From Thermaerobacter sp. PB12/4term (GTDB lineage: Bacteria > Bacillota > Sulfobacillia > Thermaerobacterales > Thermaerobacteraceae), in NCBI RefSeq assembly GCF_003403315.2, contig NZ_CP048407.1, positions 2,356,001 to 2,420,000 on the forward strand: a stretch of DNA of 64,000 nucleotides. The letters run 5' to 3'. Below the pieces are notes generated by a model, which made no database searches, had not been told where the DNA came from, and saw only the letters and a list, made by a program, of their open reading frames with translations. Positions 18,160 through 27,020 of this stretch are shown in pieces. A program made the translations under genes and the position numbers. The first letter of the stretch is position 1, and each line of letters opens with the position of its first letter.

Positions 18160-18335
18160 GATGTGGGTACTCGGGCTTCCGGCCGGCGGGGCCGGTTACC
18201 GTTGCGGGACAGCGCCGGACTTGCACCGGACTTCCCCCAGCGGGCTGCCGCGAGACCCCCCGTGAGGTGGGCGATCCCTCGCATGGCGGCAGCCACGCCC
18301 TGCCCTGTCGGACAGGCACCGCGCTGTGGCCCAGC
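18160..18335 (-). promoter_or_regulatory. cobalamin (B12) riboswitch upstream of nrdA
   Basis: Read on the minus strand, the leader of nrdA contains the B12-box core GGGAAGTCCGGTGCAAGTCC followed by GGCGCTGTCCCGCAACGGTA, and 30 nt later GGAAGCCCGAGTACCC, the conserved 3' segment of cobalamin riboswitches. The 5' part holds further GC-rich helices. The element lies between the promoter at 18403-18431 and nrdA GTG 17971. In this family ligand binding normally shuts off expression. B12 is therefore predicted to repress this B12-independent reductase, as described for class Ia nrdABS of Streptomyces. Confidence 0.88.
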
Positions 18336-18402
18336 GGCCAAGGCACCAAGGGAGCCAAGGGCCACGTGGCCACGTGCCAGATATGGAAGTTTGTCCGAGG
18401 GG

Positions 18403-18431
18403 ATCATACTACATGTTGTGTTGGGCGGCAA
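18403..18431 (-). promoter_or_regulatory. sigma-A-type promoter of nrdA-nrdB
   Basis: On the minus strand TTGCCG (18426-18431) and TATGAT (18403-18408) are separated by 17 nt, in a locally AT-richer patch about 70 nt upstream of the riboswitch. Position, spacing and hexamers all fit a vegetative promoter for the nrd operon. Confidence 0.65.
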
Positions 18432-18525
18432 AGCCGATGGGAGCCGGAGGGGACCCGCCTGCGCCCGGGGCGCCGCCCGCACGCCCCCGGGCGCGGGCGG
18501 GTTCCTCCGCACGGCCAGCGCCGCC

Positions 18526-19293
18526 CTAGCGGCGGGTCGCCACCAGTTGGCTCAGGGCCAGGGGATCATCGGATTGGATGATGTCCACGCCCCACCCCGC
18601 CAGCTCCCGCAGGGTGCCCGGGTTGGAGCCGAAGCTGTGCACGGCGATCCGGGCCCGGTGCAGCAAGTCCACCTCCCGGGGCGCCAGGTGCTCGGCATCG
18701 ACGCAGAGGGCATCGGCGCCGGCCGACCGCACCACGCCCACGGGATCGATCAGCCGGGCCTGGCAGATGGCGCCCGTGATGATGTCGGGCGCCATCTCCT
18801 TGCACCAGCGCAGCACGTGATGGTCGAAGGAGAGCAGCATCACCTGGTCCTGCATGTCACGCTGGCGAACCAGCTCCACCACCCGCTCGCAGAGCAGGGC
18901 GGCGTCGGCGCCGTAGGGCTTGAGCTCGATTTGCAGGTAGACCCGTCCCCGGGCCCAGTCCAGAACCTCCGCCAGGGTGGGCACCCGCTCACCCCGGTAG
19001 CGGGCGCCAAACCAGGCGCCGGCGTCGAGCCGGCTCAGTTCATCCCACCGCCGGTCGCGTACCCGCCCGGTGCCGTTGGTGGTTCGTCCCAGCTCGGCGT
19101 CGTGGAGGACCACCACTTCGCCGTCGGCCGTCAGCTGCACGTCGAGCTCGACCATGTCCACGCCGGCCGCCACCGCCTGCCGGAAGGCGGAGAGGGTGTT
19201 CTCCGGGGCCCGGGCACGCCCGCCCCGGTGAGCACAGGTCAGCGGCCGCTGGCGCTCCAGCGCCTGATGCAACGCCGGCAGCCCTCGTTCCAT
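18526..19293 (-). CDS. glycerophosphodiester phosphodiesterase
   Basis: A 255-residue GDPD-family TIM barrel. It has the catalytic HRGGRARAPENTLSAF motif, the metal-binding ELDVQLTADGEVVVLHDAEL stretch with the second catalytic His, and the late GVDIIQSDDP typical of UgpQ-like cytosolic enzymes. It hydrolyses glycerophosphodiesters to sn-glycerol 3-phosphate and an alcohol. There is no signal peptide. The start codon at 19293 lacks a well-placed ribosome binding site. It lies 183 nt downstream of the 5'-nucleotidase gene on the same strand; the pairing hints at phosphate or phospholipid salvage, though no Pho-box was seen. Confidence 0.88.
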   Translation of the reverse strand: MERGLPALHQALERQRPLTCAHRGGRARAPENTLSAFRQAVAAGVDMVELDVQLTADGEVVVLHDAELGRTTNGTGRVRDRRWDELSRLDAGAWFGARYRGERVPTLAEVLDWARGRVYLQIELKPYGADAALLCERVVELVRQRDMQDQVMLLSFDHHVLRWCKEMAPDIITGAICQARLIDPVGVVRSAGADALCVDAEHLAPREVDLLHRARIAVHSFGSNPGTLRELAGWGVDIIQSDDPLALSQLVATRR

Positions 19294-19476
19294 GGGGTGT
19301 CCGACCAGCCTCCGCGCAAATTCCGCGGGCCGGCGGTAGTCCGCCGGCCCGATGTCACGACATGCCTGCTTCTTCCCTTGGCCTTCCGATCCACGTTCGC
19401 CGTGTTGGGCCCCCTGCCGGAGAAAAGCCGCTCTCGTGTACCCAGTGTAGCGGGGGCAGGCGGCGCCGGGAACCCC

Positions 19477-21123
19477 CTAGCGCAAGGTGATCCGGCCCTC
19501 CACCCGGGCGTTGAAGGGCTGGGGCAGCTGCTCAACGTAGCGCACCAGGGCGTCGATGTCCACCGGCCCCACCACCCGGTCCTGGCCCTCGGTGAACACG
19601 CTGAAGTTGTCGCCCCCGGCGGCGAGGAAGCTGTTGGCCGTGACGGTGTAGCGGGCGTTCAGATCCAGGGGCTGCCCGCCGATGCGGATGTCCGCCGGGT
19701 CCACCCGGTCGCCCACCGGCCTGCGGGGATCCCAGCTGTAGTCCAGGCCCGACACCTGCAAGATGCGGGGATAGGGCTGGTTGAGCCACTGCTGCTCCAG
19801 CAGCCGCTCGATCTGGGCGCCGGTCAGGGTCATCTTCACCAGGTCGTTGCCGAAGGGCTGGACCTCGTAGAGCTCGCCCCAGGTCACCTCGCCGGCGGCG
19901 ATGTCGGCCCGGATGCCGCCCGGGTTCATGAAGGCCACCTGGGTGCCCATGGCCCAGCGCTGGGCGTCGGCAATCAGGTTGCCCAGTTCCGACTCGCCCG
20001 CCGGCGTCTGCTGGCGGGTGATGTCGTCGGCGGCGGTGCCCACGACCCGGTTGATGATGGGCTCCACCTGCTCCTCCGCCCGGGCGACCAGGCGGGCGAT
20101 CTGCTTGTCGGGCTCGGTGCCCGGCGGCACGTCGGCGTAGGTGTCGACGATCCGCGCTCGCTTGTCGATCACGTCGCCCGTGGCCCGATCCAGCACCAGG
20201 TCGACGTCGGCGAAGGCGGTGCCGCTGGAATAGGCCTGGGTGACCAGCTTGCCGTCGATGATGCCCCAGTAGCCCCGGTGGGTGTGGCCCGAAAGGACCA
20301 CGTCCACCTCATCGTCCATGGCCTCGACGATGGGCACGATGGCGCCTGAGATGGGCCCGCCGCGGCGGTCGCCCTCGCCGCCCTGGTGCAGCAGCACGAT
20401 GATGGTCTCGACGCCCTGGCGCTTCAGTTCGGCCACGTAGCGGTTGACGCTCTCCGCCTCATCCAGGAAGCGCACGCCCGCCACGCCCGTCGGGGTCACG
20501 ATGGTGGGCGTCTCCTTCAACGTGACGCCGATGAAGCCCACCGGAATGCCCCGCACCCTCACCATGGCGTAGGGCGGGAAGAGGGGCTCCCCCGTCTTGG
20601 CGTCGACCACGTTGGCGGTCAGGTACTGGAACTTGGCTCCTTCAAAGCAACCCGTGACGGGGTGGCAGCCGCCCTCCTGCAGCCGCTTGAGCTCCGCCAC
20701 CCCCTCATCGAACTCGTGGTTGCCGACGGCGCTGACCAGGAGGTGCATTCGGTTCAGGGCCTCGATGGTCGGTTCGTCCTGGAGCAGGGCCGAGACCGGC
20801 GGGCTGGCCCCCACCAGGTCGCCGACCCCCACCCGCAGGGTGGTGAACCCGTCCTTCTTGGCCTCCTCCTCCCAGCGGTCCCAGTAGGCCGCCAGCACCG
20901 CGGCGCCGCCGATGGGCCGCCCGCCCAGGGTACGGGACTGCAGCGCCCCGTGGAAGTCGTTGATGGCCAGCAGCTGCAGGCGCACGGTGCGGCTCCCCGC
21001 GCCCTCCGCCGAGGTGACGGCGGGAGAGACCAGCAAGAGCACCAAGACCACCGGCAGCAGCCATGCCGGCAGCCGGCCCACCCGGCGCACGCCGGCACGG
21101 ATCCACCCCTTCATCCGCCGCAT
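19477..21123 (-). CDS. secreted 5'-nucleotidase / metallophosphoesterase (UshA family)
   Basis: A 548-residue protein with a signal peptide (LPAWLLPVVLVLLLVSPAVTSA), a calcineurin-like N-terminal domain and a C-terminal 5'-nucleotidase domain. Metal motifs are AINDFHGAL, VGNHEFDEG and VVLSGHTHRG; the C-terminal substrate domain shows GELYEVQPFGNDLVKMTLTG and AAGGDNFSVF. Family members dephosphorylate nucleotides or UDP-sugars outside the cell. ATG 21123 is preferred over 21153 because AAGGGGG lies about 9 nt upstream. There is no sortase motif or membrane anchor at the C-terminus, so the product is likely released or cell-associated by other means. Confidence 0.9.
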   Translation of the reverse strand: MRRMKGWIRAGVRRVGRLPAWLLPVVLVLLLVSPAVTSAEGAGSRTVRLQLLAINDFHGALQSRTLGGRPIGGAAVLAAYWDRWEEEAKKDGFTTLRVGVGDLVGASPPVSALLQDEPTIEALNRMHLLVSAVGNHEFDEGVAELKRLQEGGCHPVTGCFEGAKFQYLTANVVDAKTGEPLFPPYAMVRVRGIPVGFIGVTLKETPTIVTPTGVAGVRFLDEAESVNRYVAELKRQGVETIIVLLHQGGEGDRRGGPISGAIVPIVEAMDDEVDVVLSGHTHRGYWGIIDGKLVTQAYSSGTAFADVDLVLDRATGDVIDKRARIVDTYADVPPGTEPDKQIARLVARAEEQVEPIINRVVGTAADDITRQQTPAGESELGNLIADAQRWAMGTQVAFMNPGGIRADIAAGEVTWGELYEVQPFGNDLVKMTLTGAQIERLLEQQWLNQPYPRILQVSGLDYSWDPRRPVGDRVDPADIRIGGQPLDLNARYTVTANSFLAAGGDNFSVFTEGQDRVVGPVDIDALVRYVEQLPQPFNARVEGRITLR

Positions 21124-21178
21124 GCGCGCAACCCCCTTCGCACCGGTTCTCAACCTGGTTGCCTGGCCGCGTCACCGG

Positions 21179-22237
21179 TCAACCCCGCTGGCGGGAACGA
21201 GCCCTCACCAACGACCTCACGGGGAAACGGGTGGACAGGCTCGCCAGCGCTTCCTCAAGGGAGCGGGCGCATCTCCAGCCCGGCCCCCGGAAGCGGGTGA
21301 ACAAGCCGTACCGGTCGATCAAGAGCGGTCGCACCCCCATCTCCAGGACGGGCAGGATGTCATTGAGCAGGTTGTCGCCGATGGCCACCATGGCGCTGCG
21401 CGGGATTCCCGTCTGCCGCTCCAGCAGGGGGATGATCCGGCGCCAACCCCGCGGTTTCTCCGCTTCACTGAAGCGATAGGTGAAGGCTTGCTCCAGTCCC
21501 AGGTGCCGCAGCATGTTTTCCGCGTGCTCGCGGCCCGCGTTGGTGACCAGGACACGAACGGGCTCTTCCCCCCGGCCAAAGAAGGCGTGCCGGTGATAGG
21601 ACTCGGGCGGTGGCAGGGTGACCCGTGACCGCGTCTCGGCCATGGCCGCCACACAGTCCTCCATGGTCAGGCCACCGCGCAGGGCGGCGGCGGTGATCAG
21701 GGTCCAGGCGTCGCCGAGGGTCAGGTAGCGGTCCCCCGCGCCCACGTGCCCGCCGGGCCGGGCGGGTTGCCACGGCCGGCGCACCGCACCGTCCCAGGAG
21801 CAGGCGGTGCCCGGTGCCAGCAACGGGTGCCCCAGCAGGGTGTCGGTTTCGCGATCGTAAATCATGCCCAGCCGGAGGCGGCGGTTGAGCGGGGCCAGCG
21901 GAAAGGCGTCCCTCAGGAAGGGGCTTCGCTTCTGCACGGGCAGGCGCGCGGCCAGGGCACGGGCGTAAGCGGTGGTATAGAGAAGGTCGTCATACAGGGT
22001 GCCGTCCAGGTCGAAGATCACCAGCCGGACCTTGTCGCCGTCCCCCCGCGCGGTGGCCAGCGGGGACGGGGGCCTGGTTCGACGCCCTTCAGCCCTCGGG
22101 GCCGTCCTGCGGTGGCTCGCCGTGATCTGGGCGATGGTGGCCACGTTCACCAGCGCCATGTTGCCCGCAGCCTGTCGCCTGGCCCGGGCCAAGGCCTGCA
22201 GTGCGGGTTGTTCTTGTTCGACCCGGCTATCCGCCAT
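21179..22237 (-). CDS. HAD-superfamily hydrolase
   Basis: A 352-residue HAD phosphatase. Motif I is FDLDGTLYD (nucleophile Asp), motif II is VLVTNAG, the conserved Lys is in EKPRGW, and motif IV is AIGDNLLNDI. The cap is inserted after motif I, as in pyrophosphatase- and phosphoglycolate-phosphatase-like members. The first 65 residues precede the HAD fold and are unlike the family. ATG 22237 nevertheless has AAAGGAGCGG upstream and the leader begins with a plausible Gln/Ala-rich helix. The gene lies 55 nt upstream of the 5'-nucleotidase start, so they may be co-transcribed. The substrate is unknown. Confidence 0.8.
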   Translation of the reverse strand: MADSRVEQEQPALQALARARRQAAGNMALVNVATIAQITASHRRTAPRAEGRRTRPPSPLATARGDGDKVRLVIFDLDGTLYDDLLYTTAYARALAARLPVQKRSPFLRDAFPLAPLNRRLRLGMIYDRETDTLLGHPLLAPGTACSWDGAVRRPWQPARPGGHVGAGDRYLTLGDAWTLITAAALRGGLTMEDCVAAMAETRSRVTLPPPESYHRHAFFGRGEEPVRVLVTNAGREHAENMLRHLGLEQAFTYRFSEAEKPRGWRRIIPLLERQTGIPRSAMVAIGDNLLNDILPVLEMGVRPLLIDRYGLFTRFRGPGWRCARSLEEALASLSTRFPVRSLVRARSRQRG

Positions 22238-22615
22238 GCCACTCGCCGCTCCTTTCGCCGGTCGCCGGGGAGAGCCGTGGGGCAGCCTGCCGCGACCGGG
22301 GGTCTTCCCCGTTCCGTCCTCTTTCAGGGTAGCGCGGCGAGCGTCCGCTCAGGTTAAAGGCACTTCGAGGCTTCGCTAAGGCTTTGTGAACGTTGCTCGC
22401 GTAGGCGCCGCTAGCTTGCGGGCGCTTCCTGCCCCTCCTGCCCGGGGCGGCGCCCACGGCCTAGGCGATCCCATCGGGTGCCCCGGCTGGCCGCCCCGGG
22501 CCGGTCACCCGGGGCCGTCCGAGGCAAGCAATGGATCGAGGGGGATCCGGGGCGGCAACGCCGCCCCGGATCCCGTCGTGGACGCCGATGGGCGCAGCCG
22601 GCCGGTCGCCAGCCG
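22238..22615. other. intergenic region with a hairpin
   Basis: A 378-nt region between the acetoacetyl-CoA synthetase stop and the HAD gene start. It contains a 15-bp perfect hairpin (22542-22574, annotated separately). No coding frame or further structured element is convincing. Confidence 0.4.
22542..22574 (-). terminator. hairpin downstream of acetoacetyl-CoA synthetase
   Basis: Arms GGGATCCGGGGCGGC (22542-22556) and its exact complement (22560-22574) flank a 3-nt loop. It lies about 40 nt past the leftward synthetase stop. No T-run follows, so termination would depend on stem strength or Rho. Confidence 0.55.
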
Positions 22616-24763
22616 CTAGCGCCCTTCCGCTCCTCCCGCCTGCAGGCGCCGGGCGAATTCCTCAAAGAACCGTAGCGAGCCGGGGTTGCTCATCGAATCC
22701 GGGTTCACCGCCTTCTCCCGCGGCACGCCCATCAGGATCCGCTTGATCGGCACCTCCAGCTTCTTGCCGTTGAGGGTGCGGGGCACCTCGGGGACGGCCA
22801 CGATGTCATCGGGCACGTGACGGGGCGAGAGGCTCTCCCGGATGCGCTGCTTGATGCGATTCCGCAGGGCGTCATCCAGTTCCACCCCTTCCCGCAGCAC
22901 GACGAACAGGGGCATGTAGGGCCCGCGGCCGGGCAGTTCCAGGTCGATCACCAGGCTGTCGAGGATCTCGGGGATGTCCTCCACCACCCGGTAGATCTCG
23001 CTGGTTCCCATGCGGACACCCTGGCGGTTGATGGTGGAGTCGGAACGGCCGTAGATGACGACGGTACCGCGGCGGGTGATCTTCACCCAGTCGCCATGGC
23101 GCCAGGTGCCGGGGAACATCTCGAAGTAGCTCTCCCGGTACCGCTTCCCCTCCGGATCGTTCCAGAAGAAGAGCGGCATGGAGGGCATGGGCTGGGTGAT
23201 CACCAGCTCCCCGACCTGGTCCACCACGGGCCGGCCCTCCTCATCGAAGGCCTGCACATCCGCACCCAGACAGCGGCACTGGATCTCGCCGGCATGCACC
23301 GGCAGCAGCGGGCAGCCGCCCACGAAGGCGGTGCAGAGGTCGGTGCCGCCGCTGACCGAGGCCACCCAGAGGTCCTTCTTGACGTGCTCGTAAAGCCACT
23401 GGAACCCTTCGGGAGAGAGGGGTGAGCCGGTGGAACCCACGCTCCGCAGGGCGCTCAGATCCAGCTCCCGGCCCGGTTCGATCCCGGCCTTCATGCAGGC
23501 GGTGACGTAGGCGGCGCTGGTGCCGAACAGTTTCATCCCCGTGGCCTCGGCAAAGCGCCAGAGGGCATACATGTCGGGATAGCCCGGGCTGCCGTCGTAG
23601 AGCAAAACCGTCGCCCCCACCAGCAGGCCGCTGACGAGGTAGTTCCACATCATCCAGCCCGTGGTGGTGAACCAGAAGAACCGGTCCCCCGGCCCCAGGT
23701 CGCTGTGCAGGGCCAGCATCTTGAGGTGCTCCAAGAGGATCCCGCCGTGGCCCTGGACGATGGGCTTGGGCAGGCCGGTGGTGCCCGAGCTGTAGAGGAT
23801 CCACAACGGCTGGTCGAAGGGTACCTGCTCGAAGGTCAGGGGCCCGCCCTGGCGGAGCAGGTCGGACCAGGGCAGGGTTCGTCCGGGGAAGAACCCGGCC
23901 CCGCCGCCATCCCCGGCGGGGCCGCTACCCTGTCCCGCCGGGACCGGGCCGGCGACGGCCGCCATCCCGCCGGCGACCGCCCGGCCGGCCCCCTCACCCA
24001 GGTACGGCACCAGCACCGTCGCCTCCAGGGACGGCAGCTGCCGCTGGAGTTCCGCCACCACCGGCCGCCGGTCGTAATCCCGGCCGTTGTAGCGGTACCC
24101 GTCAACGGCAAACAGGATCTTCGGCTCGATCTGGCGGAAGCGGTCGGCCACGCTGGGCGCACCGAAATCGGGCGAGCAGCTGGACCAGATGGCCCCCAGG
24201 CTGGCGGTGGCCAGGAAGGCGATCAGGGCTTCGGGGATGTTGGGCAGGTAGGCCACTACCCGGTCGCCCGGCCGCACTCCCAGCTCCCGCAACCCGCTGG
24301 CCACCGCCGCCATCTGCTGGATCAGGTCCGACCACGTCAACATGCTCAGAGGGCGCAGTTCGGACTGGTAGATCACCGCCGGGTCCTGGGGATCCACCAC
24401 CGGCCGGGCGGGCGCGCTCCCGTCTCCGCCTGGCGTTCCCTGTCCGCCTGCCCTGGCGGTCGCGGCCCGCAAGGCATGCTGGGCGTAGTTGAGGCGCGCG
24501 CCCACAAACCACTGGGCGCCCGGCATCTCCCGCCGGCCCAGCACGCTGGCGTAGGGGGCCGACGCCTCGATGCCGAAGTAGTCCCAGAGGCTGCTCCAGA
24601 ATCCTTCCAAATCCCGCACGGACCACTGCCACAGGGCTTCGTAGGTCGGAAAGGCCAGTCCCCGTTGCCGGGCCAGCCAGTCCATGTAACGGCGCATGCG
24701 GGAACGCTGCTGCAGTTCCTCGGGAGGCGACCAGAGCAGGGTGCCCTCGCTGACCGCCGCCAT
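22616..24763 (-). CDS. acetoacetyl-CoA synthetase
   Basis: A 715-residue acyl-adenylate-forming enzyme. Motif A3 is ILYSSGTTGLPKPIVQGHGG, the adenylate-binding region shows SVSGGTDLCTAFVGG, and the C-terminal part has YGRSDSTINRQGVRMGTSEI and the catalytic Lys region RTLNGKKLEVPIKRILMG. These match acetoacetate-CoA ligases, which activate acetoacetate for entry into the acetoacetyl-CoA pool. Typical members have about 650 residues; the extra length is largely an Ala/Gly/Pro insert with AVAGPVPAGQGSGPAGDGG. ATG 24763 has a GGGGGG leader; the frame to 25048 adds non-family residues. It stands alone on its strand. Confidence 0.9.
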   Translation of the reverse strand: MAAVSEGTLLWSPPEELQQRSRMRRYMDWLARQRGLAFPTYEALWQWSVRDLEGFWSSLWDYFGIEASAPYASVLGRREMPGAQWFVGARLNYAQHALRAATARAGGQGTPGGDGSAPARPVVDPQDPAVIYQSELRPLSMLTWSDLIQQMAAVASGLRELGVRPGDRVVAYLPNIPEALIAFLATASLGAIWSSCSPDFGAPSVADRFRQIEPKILFAVDGYRYNGRDYDRRPVVAELQRQLPSLEATVLVPYLGEGAGRAVAGGMAAVAGPVPAGQGSGPAGDGGGAGFFPGRTLPWSDLLRQGGPLTFEQVPFDQPLWILYSSGTTGLPKPIVQGHGGILLEHLKMLALHSDLGPGDRFFWFTTTGWMMWNYLVSGLLVGATVLLYDGSPGYPDMYALWRFAEATGMKLFGTSAAYVTACMKAGIEPGRELDLSALRSVGSTGSPLSPEGFQWLYEHVKKDLWVASVSGGTDLCTAFVGGCPLLPVHAGEIQCRCLGADVQAFDEEGRPVVDQVGELVITQPMPSMPLFFWNDPEGKRYRESYFEMFPGTWRHGDWVKITRRGTVVIYGRSDSTINRQGVRMGTSEIYRVVEDIPEILDSLVIDLELPGRGPYMPLFVVLREGVELDDALRNRIKQRIRESLSPRHVPDDIVAVPEVPRTLNGKKLEVPIKRILMGVPREKAVNPDSMSNPGSLRFFEEFARRLQAGGAEGR

Positions 24764-25173
24764 GACCCAACCCCCCATTGCCGGGCGGGCGACCCGCCCC
24801 CTGCATTCCTCGCCGGTTTGCCGGGACCGGTTCGCCGGGCGATGCACGCTGCCCGGCAAGCCGGGTCCGGTTGGACAAAGGAGATGATAAGCTCGGAAAA
24901 CGATAGGACGGCGGGCACAAGCCCCGACACGCCAGGTCCCAAAGACCTGTACCATTACGAAAGGGGTTCGCAACACCAGGCGGGGACACCTGCCGGGTCC
25001 GGCCGGCGGCTGGCGGACCCGCTCGGGGAGCGGAACCGCTCCGGACAACGGCTGGCCAATTCCCGCGTACAGCGGTAAACAGACGTTAAGCGAAGGTTGG
25101 CGAAGCCTGAGTCCCGAGGCGCCGGGCGGTCTGGCCCGGCCACCGTCGGGAGGCGAAAGGAGGGGCCGCCGCC
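24764..25173. other. divergent intergenic region
   Basis: About 410 nt between the divergent synthetase and YkvA-like genes. Two AT-richer patches, near 24870-24910 and 25070-25095, are the likeliest places for promoters, but no confident hexamer pairs are seen. No coding frame. Confidence 0.35.
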
Positions 25174-25728
25174 ATGGTCTCCGAGCCGGCCACCCCAGGC
25201 CACCGCCCCCGCTCGACGGGCGCGGAGGCCCTGCGGGGGGAACGCTGGCGTCGCCTGCGGCAGCTGGCCGGCCGCCTGCCCCAGTACGCGCAGCTGGCCC
25301 GCCTCATCCTGGCCCTGAACCGGCGGAACGGGGTCCCCGGTGGCGGGCGTGCCCGCCGGCTGGTTCTGGCGGGCCTCGCCTACCTCCTGGCACCCCTCGA
25401 CCCGCTGCCGGGCTTTGTCCCCGTGCTGGGCCAGCTGGACGACCTGCTGGTGGCGCTCTTCACCCTGCGCCTGGCCCTGCGGTCCCTGCCCGCGCCCGTT
25501 CGCTCCTCCCTGCTGCGGCAGGCAGGGCTCGACAGCGCCACCGTGGAACACGACTGGCGCCTGGTCTGGGGCCTCTCCCGCGATCTGGTGGCCGCCACAG
25601 GGCGCGGTGCTTGGCGGCTGGGACGCGGCGGGGCCCGCGTTGTCGCCCGGCTGGGTCTTCACGCCGGGGCCCGGCTGGCCCGCCGCCTGCGGGCCCGCCT
25701 GTCTCGCCGCTCCCGGGCCAGGCCGTGA
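25174..25728 (+). CDS. YkvA/DUF1232 family protein
   Basis: A 184-residue protein whose centre holds the DUF1232 signature YLLAPLDPLPGFVPVLGQLD followed by DLLVAL. In relatives this is a short membrane-associated segment of unknown function. The N-terminus is basic and the C-terminus is an Arg-rich tail (ARLARRLRARLSRRSRARP). ATG 25174 follows GGAAAGGAGG. The last codons overlap the left arm of a 23-bp perfect hairpin, so the stop codon is inside the stem. Confidence 0.75.
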   Translation: MVSEPATPGHRPRSTGAEALRGERWRRLRQLAGRLPQYAQLARLILALNRRNGVPGGGRARRLVLAGLAYLLAPLDPLPGFVPVLGQLDDLLVALFTLRLALRSLPAPVRSSLLRQAGLDSATVEHDWRLVWGLSRDLVAATGRGAWRLGRGGARVVARLGLHAGARLARRLRARLSRRSRARP

Positions 25729-25764
25729 TGCCGGCCCGTGGCGGGCCGGCATCACGGCCTGGCC
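25716..25764 (+). terminator. 23-bp perfect hairpin overlapping the stop codon
   Basis: Arms 25716-25738 and 25742-25764 are exact complements with only TGG between them. The stop codon TGA 25726-25728 lies within the left arm. No U-tract follows. It can act in both directions between the YkvA-like gene and the leftward genes beyond. Confidence 0.6.
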
Positions 25765-25986
25765 GGCCTGAACGGCACCCAGAACCAGGGGCAGGCCCCC
25801 TAGACTCCATCGCATGGACCCTCTCGTGCTCCACCCCGGGGATGGGTCCACAGGGTCCACAGGGTCCATAAGGGCTCATCAGAGTACCATCCGGAGCCCA
25901 AGGCGGCCGGAGCCCCCGTGCCCGGAGCCACCCCCCACCCGGGCCCCGGTCCCCGGCAGGGAACGTTCCCCGCCGGGGACCGGAGC

Positions 25987-26997
25987 TCACGCCACGCGGA
26001 CCAGGATCCGCCCCCGCACCCGGCCGGCCAGAACGTCTGCGAAGGCCTCGGGCAGCTCGTCCAGCCCCACCTCGCGGCAGACCAAGGCGTCCAGGGCGGG
26101 CGGCCGCAAATCGCCGGCCAGCCGCTGCCAGATCCGCATGCGCAGGGGCATCGGGCAGTAGACCGAGTCGATGCCCAGCAGGGAGACGCCCCGCAGGATG
26201 AAGGGGAAGACGGTGGTGTTCAGCTGGCTGCCCCCGGTGAGGCCTACGGCCGCCACGGCGCCCCCGTAACGGGTGGTCCGCAACACATGGGCCAGGGTGT
26301 CGCCACCCACCGCATCGATGGCTGCCGCCCAAAGCTGCTTCTCCAGCGGCTTTCCGCCCTGCACTGCCACCTCGCTGCGGGGGATGACCCGGCTGGCCCC
26401 CAGGCGCTTGAGGTATTCCACCGCGCCGGCCTTGCCCGTGCTGGCCACCACCTCATACCCGCGGCGGGCCAGGATGGCCACGGCCACAGAACCCACGCCG
26501 CCCGTGGCGCCGGTGACCAGGACCGGGCCCTGGCCCGGCGCCAGGCCGTGTTCTTCCAGGCGATGGAGGGCCAGGGCGGCGGTGAACCCCGCCGTGCCCA
26601 GGACCATCGCCTCCCGCAGGTCGAGGCCGCGGGGCAACGGCACGACCCACTGGGCGGGCACCCGCGCGTATTCGGCGTAGCCCCCGTAGTGGCTGACCCC
26701 CAGCTCGAAACCCGTCACCAGGACAGGATCCCCGGGCCGGAAGCGGGGATCGGCCGACTCCACCACCTTGCCGGCCAGGTCGATACCCGGCACCATGGGA
26801 TAGGATCGCACCACCCGGCCGTCGGGCCGGCTGGCCAGGCCGTCCTTGTAGTTGACGCCGGAATAGGCGACGCGAAGGGTTACCTCGCCCGGCGGCAGGT
26901 CGCCGGCACCCAGCGTACGCACCCCCTGGCGCAGGCTGCCGTCGCCGTCCCGCTCGACCAGGTAAGCCCTGAAAGACTCCGCCACCGCTGGAGTCAT
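25987..26997 (-). CDS. acuI: acrylyl-CoA reductase-type zinc-free alcohol dehydrogenase (YhdH/AcuI family)
   Basis: A 336-residue medium-chain reductase with the YhdH/AcuI pattern: SGVNYKDGLA near the N-terminus, PGIDLAGKV, and the NADPH-binding loop VLVTGATGGVGSVAVAIL. The late block LLGIDSVYCPMPLR is also typical. Zinc ligands are absent, as in the family. AcuI reduces acryloyl-CoA to propionyl-CoA with NADPH; other YhdH proteins have poorly defined substrates. ATG 26997 follows AAGGGGGACC. A propionyl-CoA-forming role would fit with the methylcitrate genes at 3.9-7.8 kb. The MBL-fold gene lies 23 nt upstream on the same strand. Confidence 0.85.
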   Translation of the reverse strand: MTPAVAESFRAYLVERDGDGSLRQGVRTLGAGDLPPGEVTLRVAYSGVNYKDGLASRPDGRVVRSYPMVPGIDLAGKVVESADPRFRPGDPVLVTGFELGVSHYGGYAEYARVPAQWVVPLPRGLDLREAMVLGTAGFTAALALHRLEEHGLAPGQGPVLVTGATGGVGSVAVAILARRGYEVVASTGKAGAVEYLKRLGASRVIPRSEVAVQGGKPLEKQLWAAAIDAVGGDTLAHVLRTTRYGGAVAAVGLTGGSQLNTTVFPFILRGVSLLGIDSVYCPMPLRMRIWQRLAGDLRPPALDALVCREVGLDELPEAFADVLAGRVRGRILVRVA

Positions 26998-27020
26998 GGC
27001 AGGTCCCCCTTGTGGATGTT

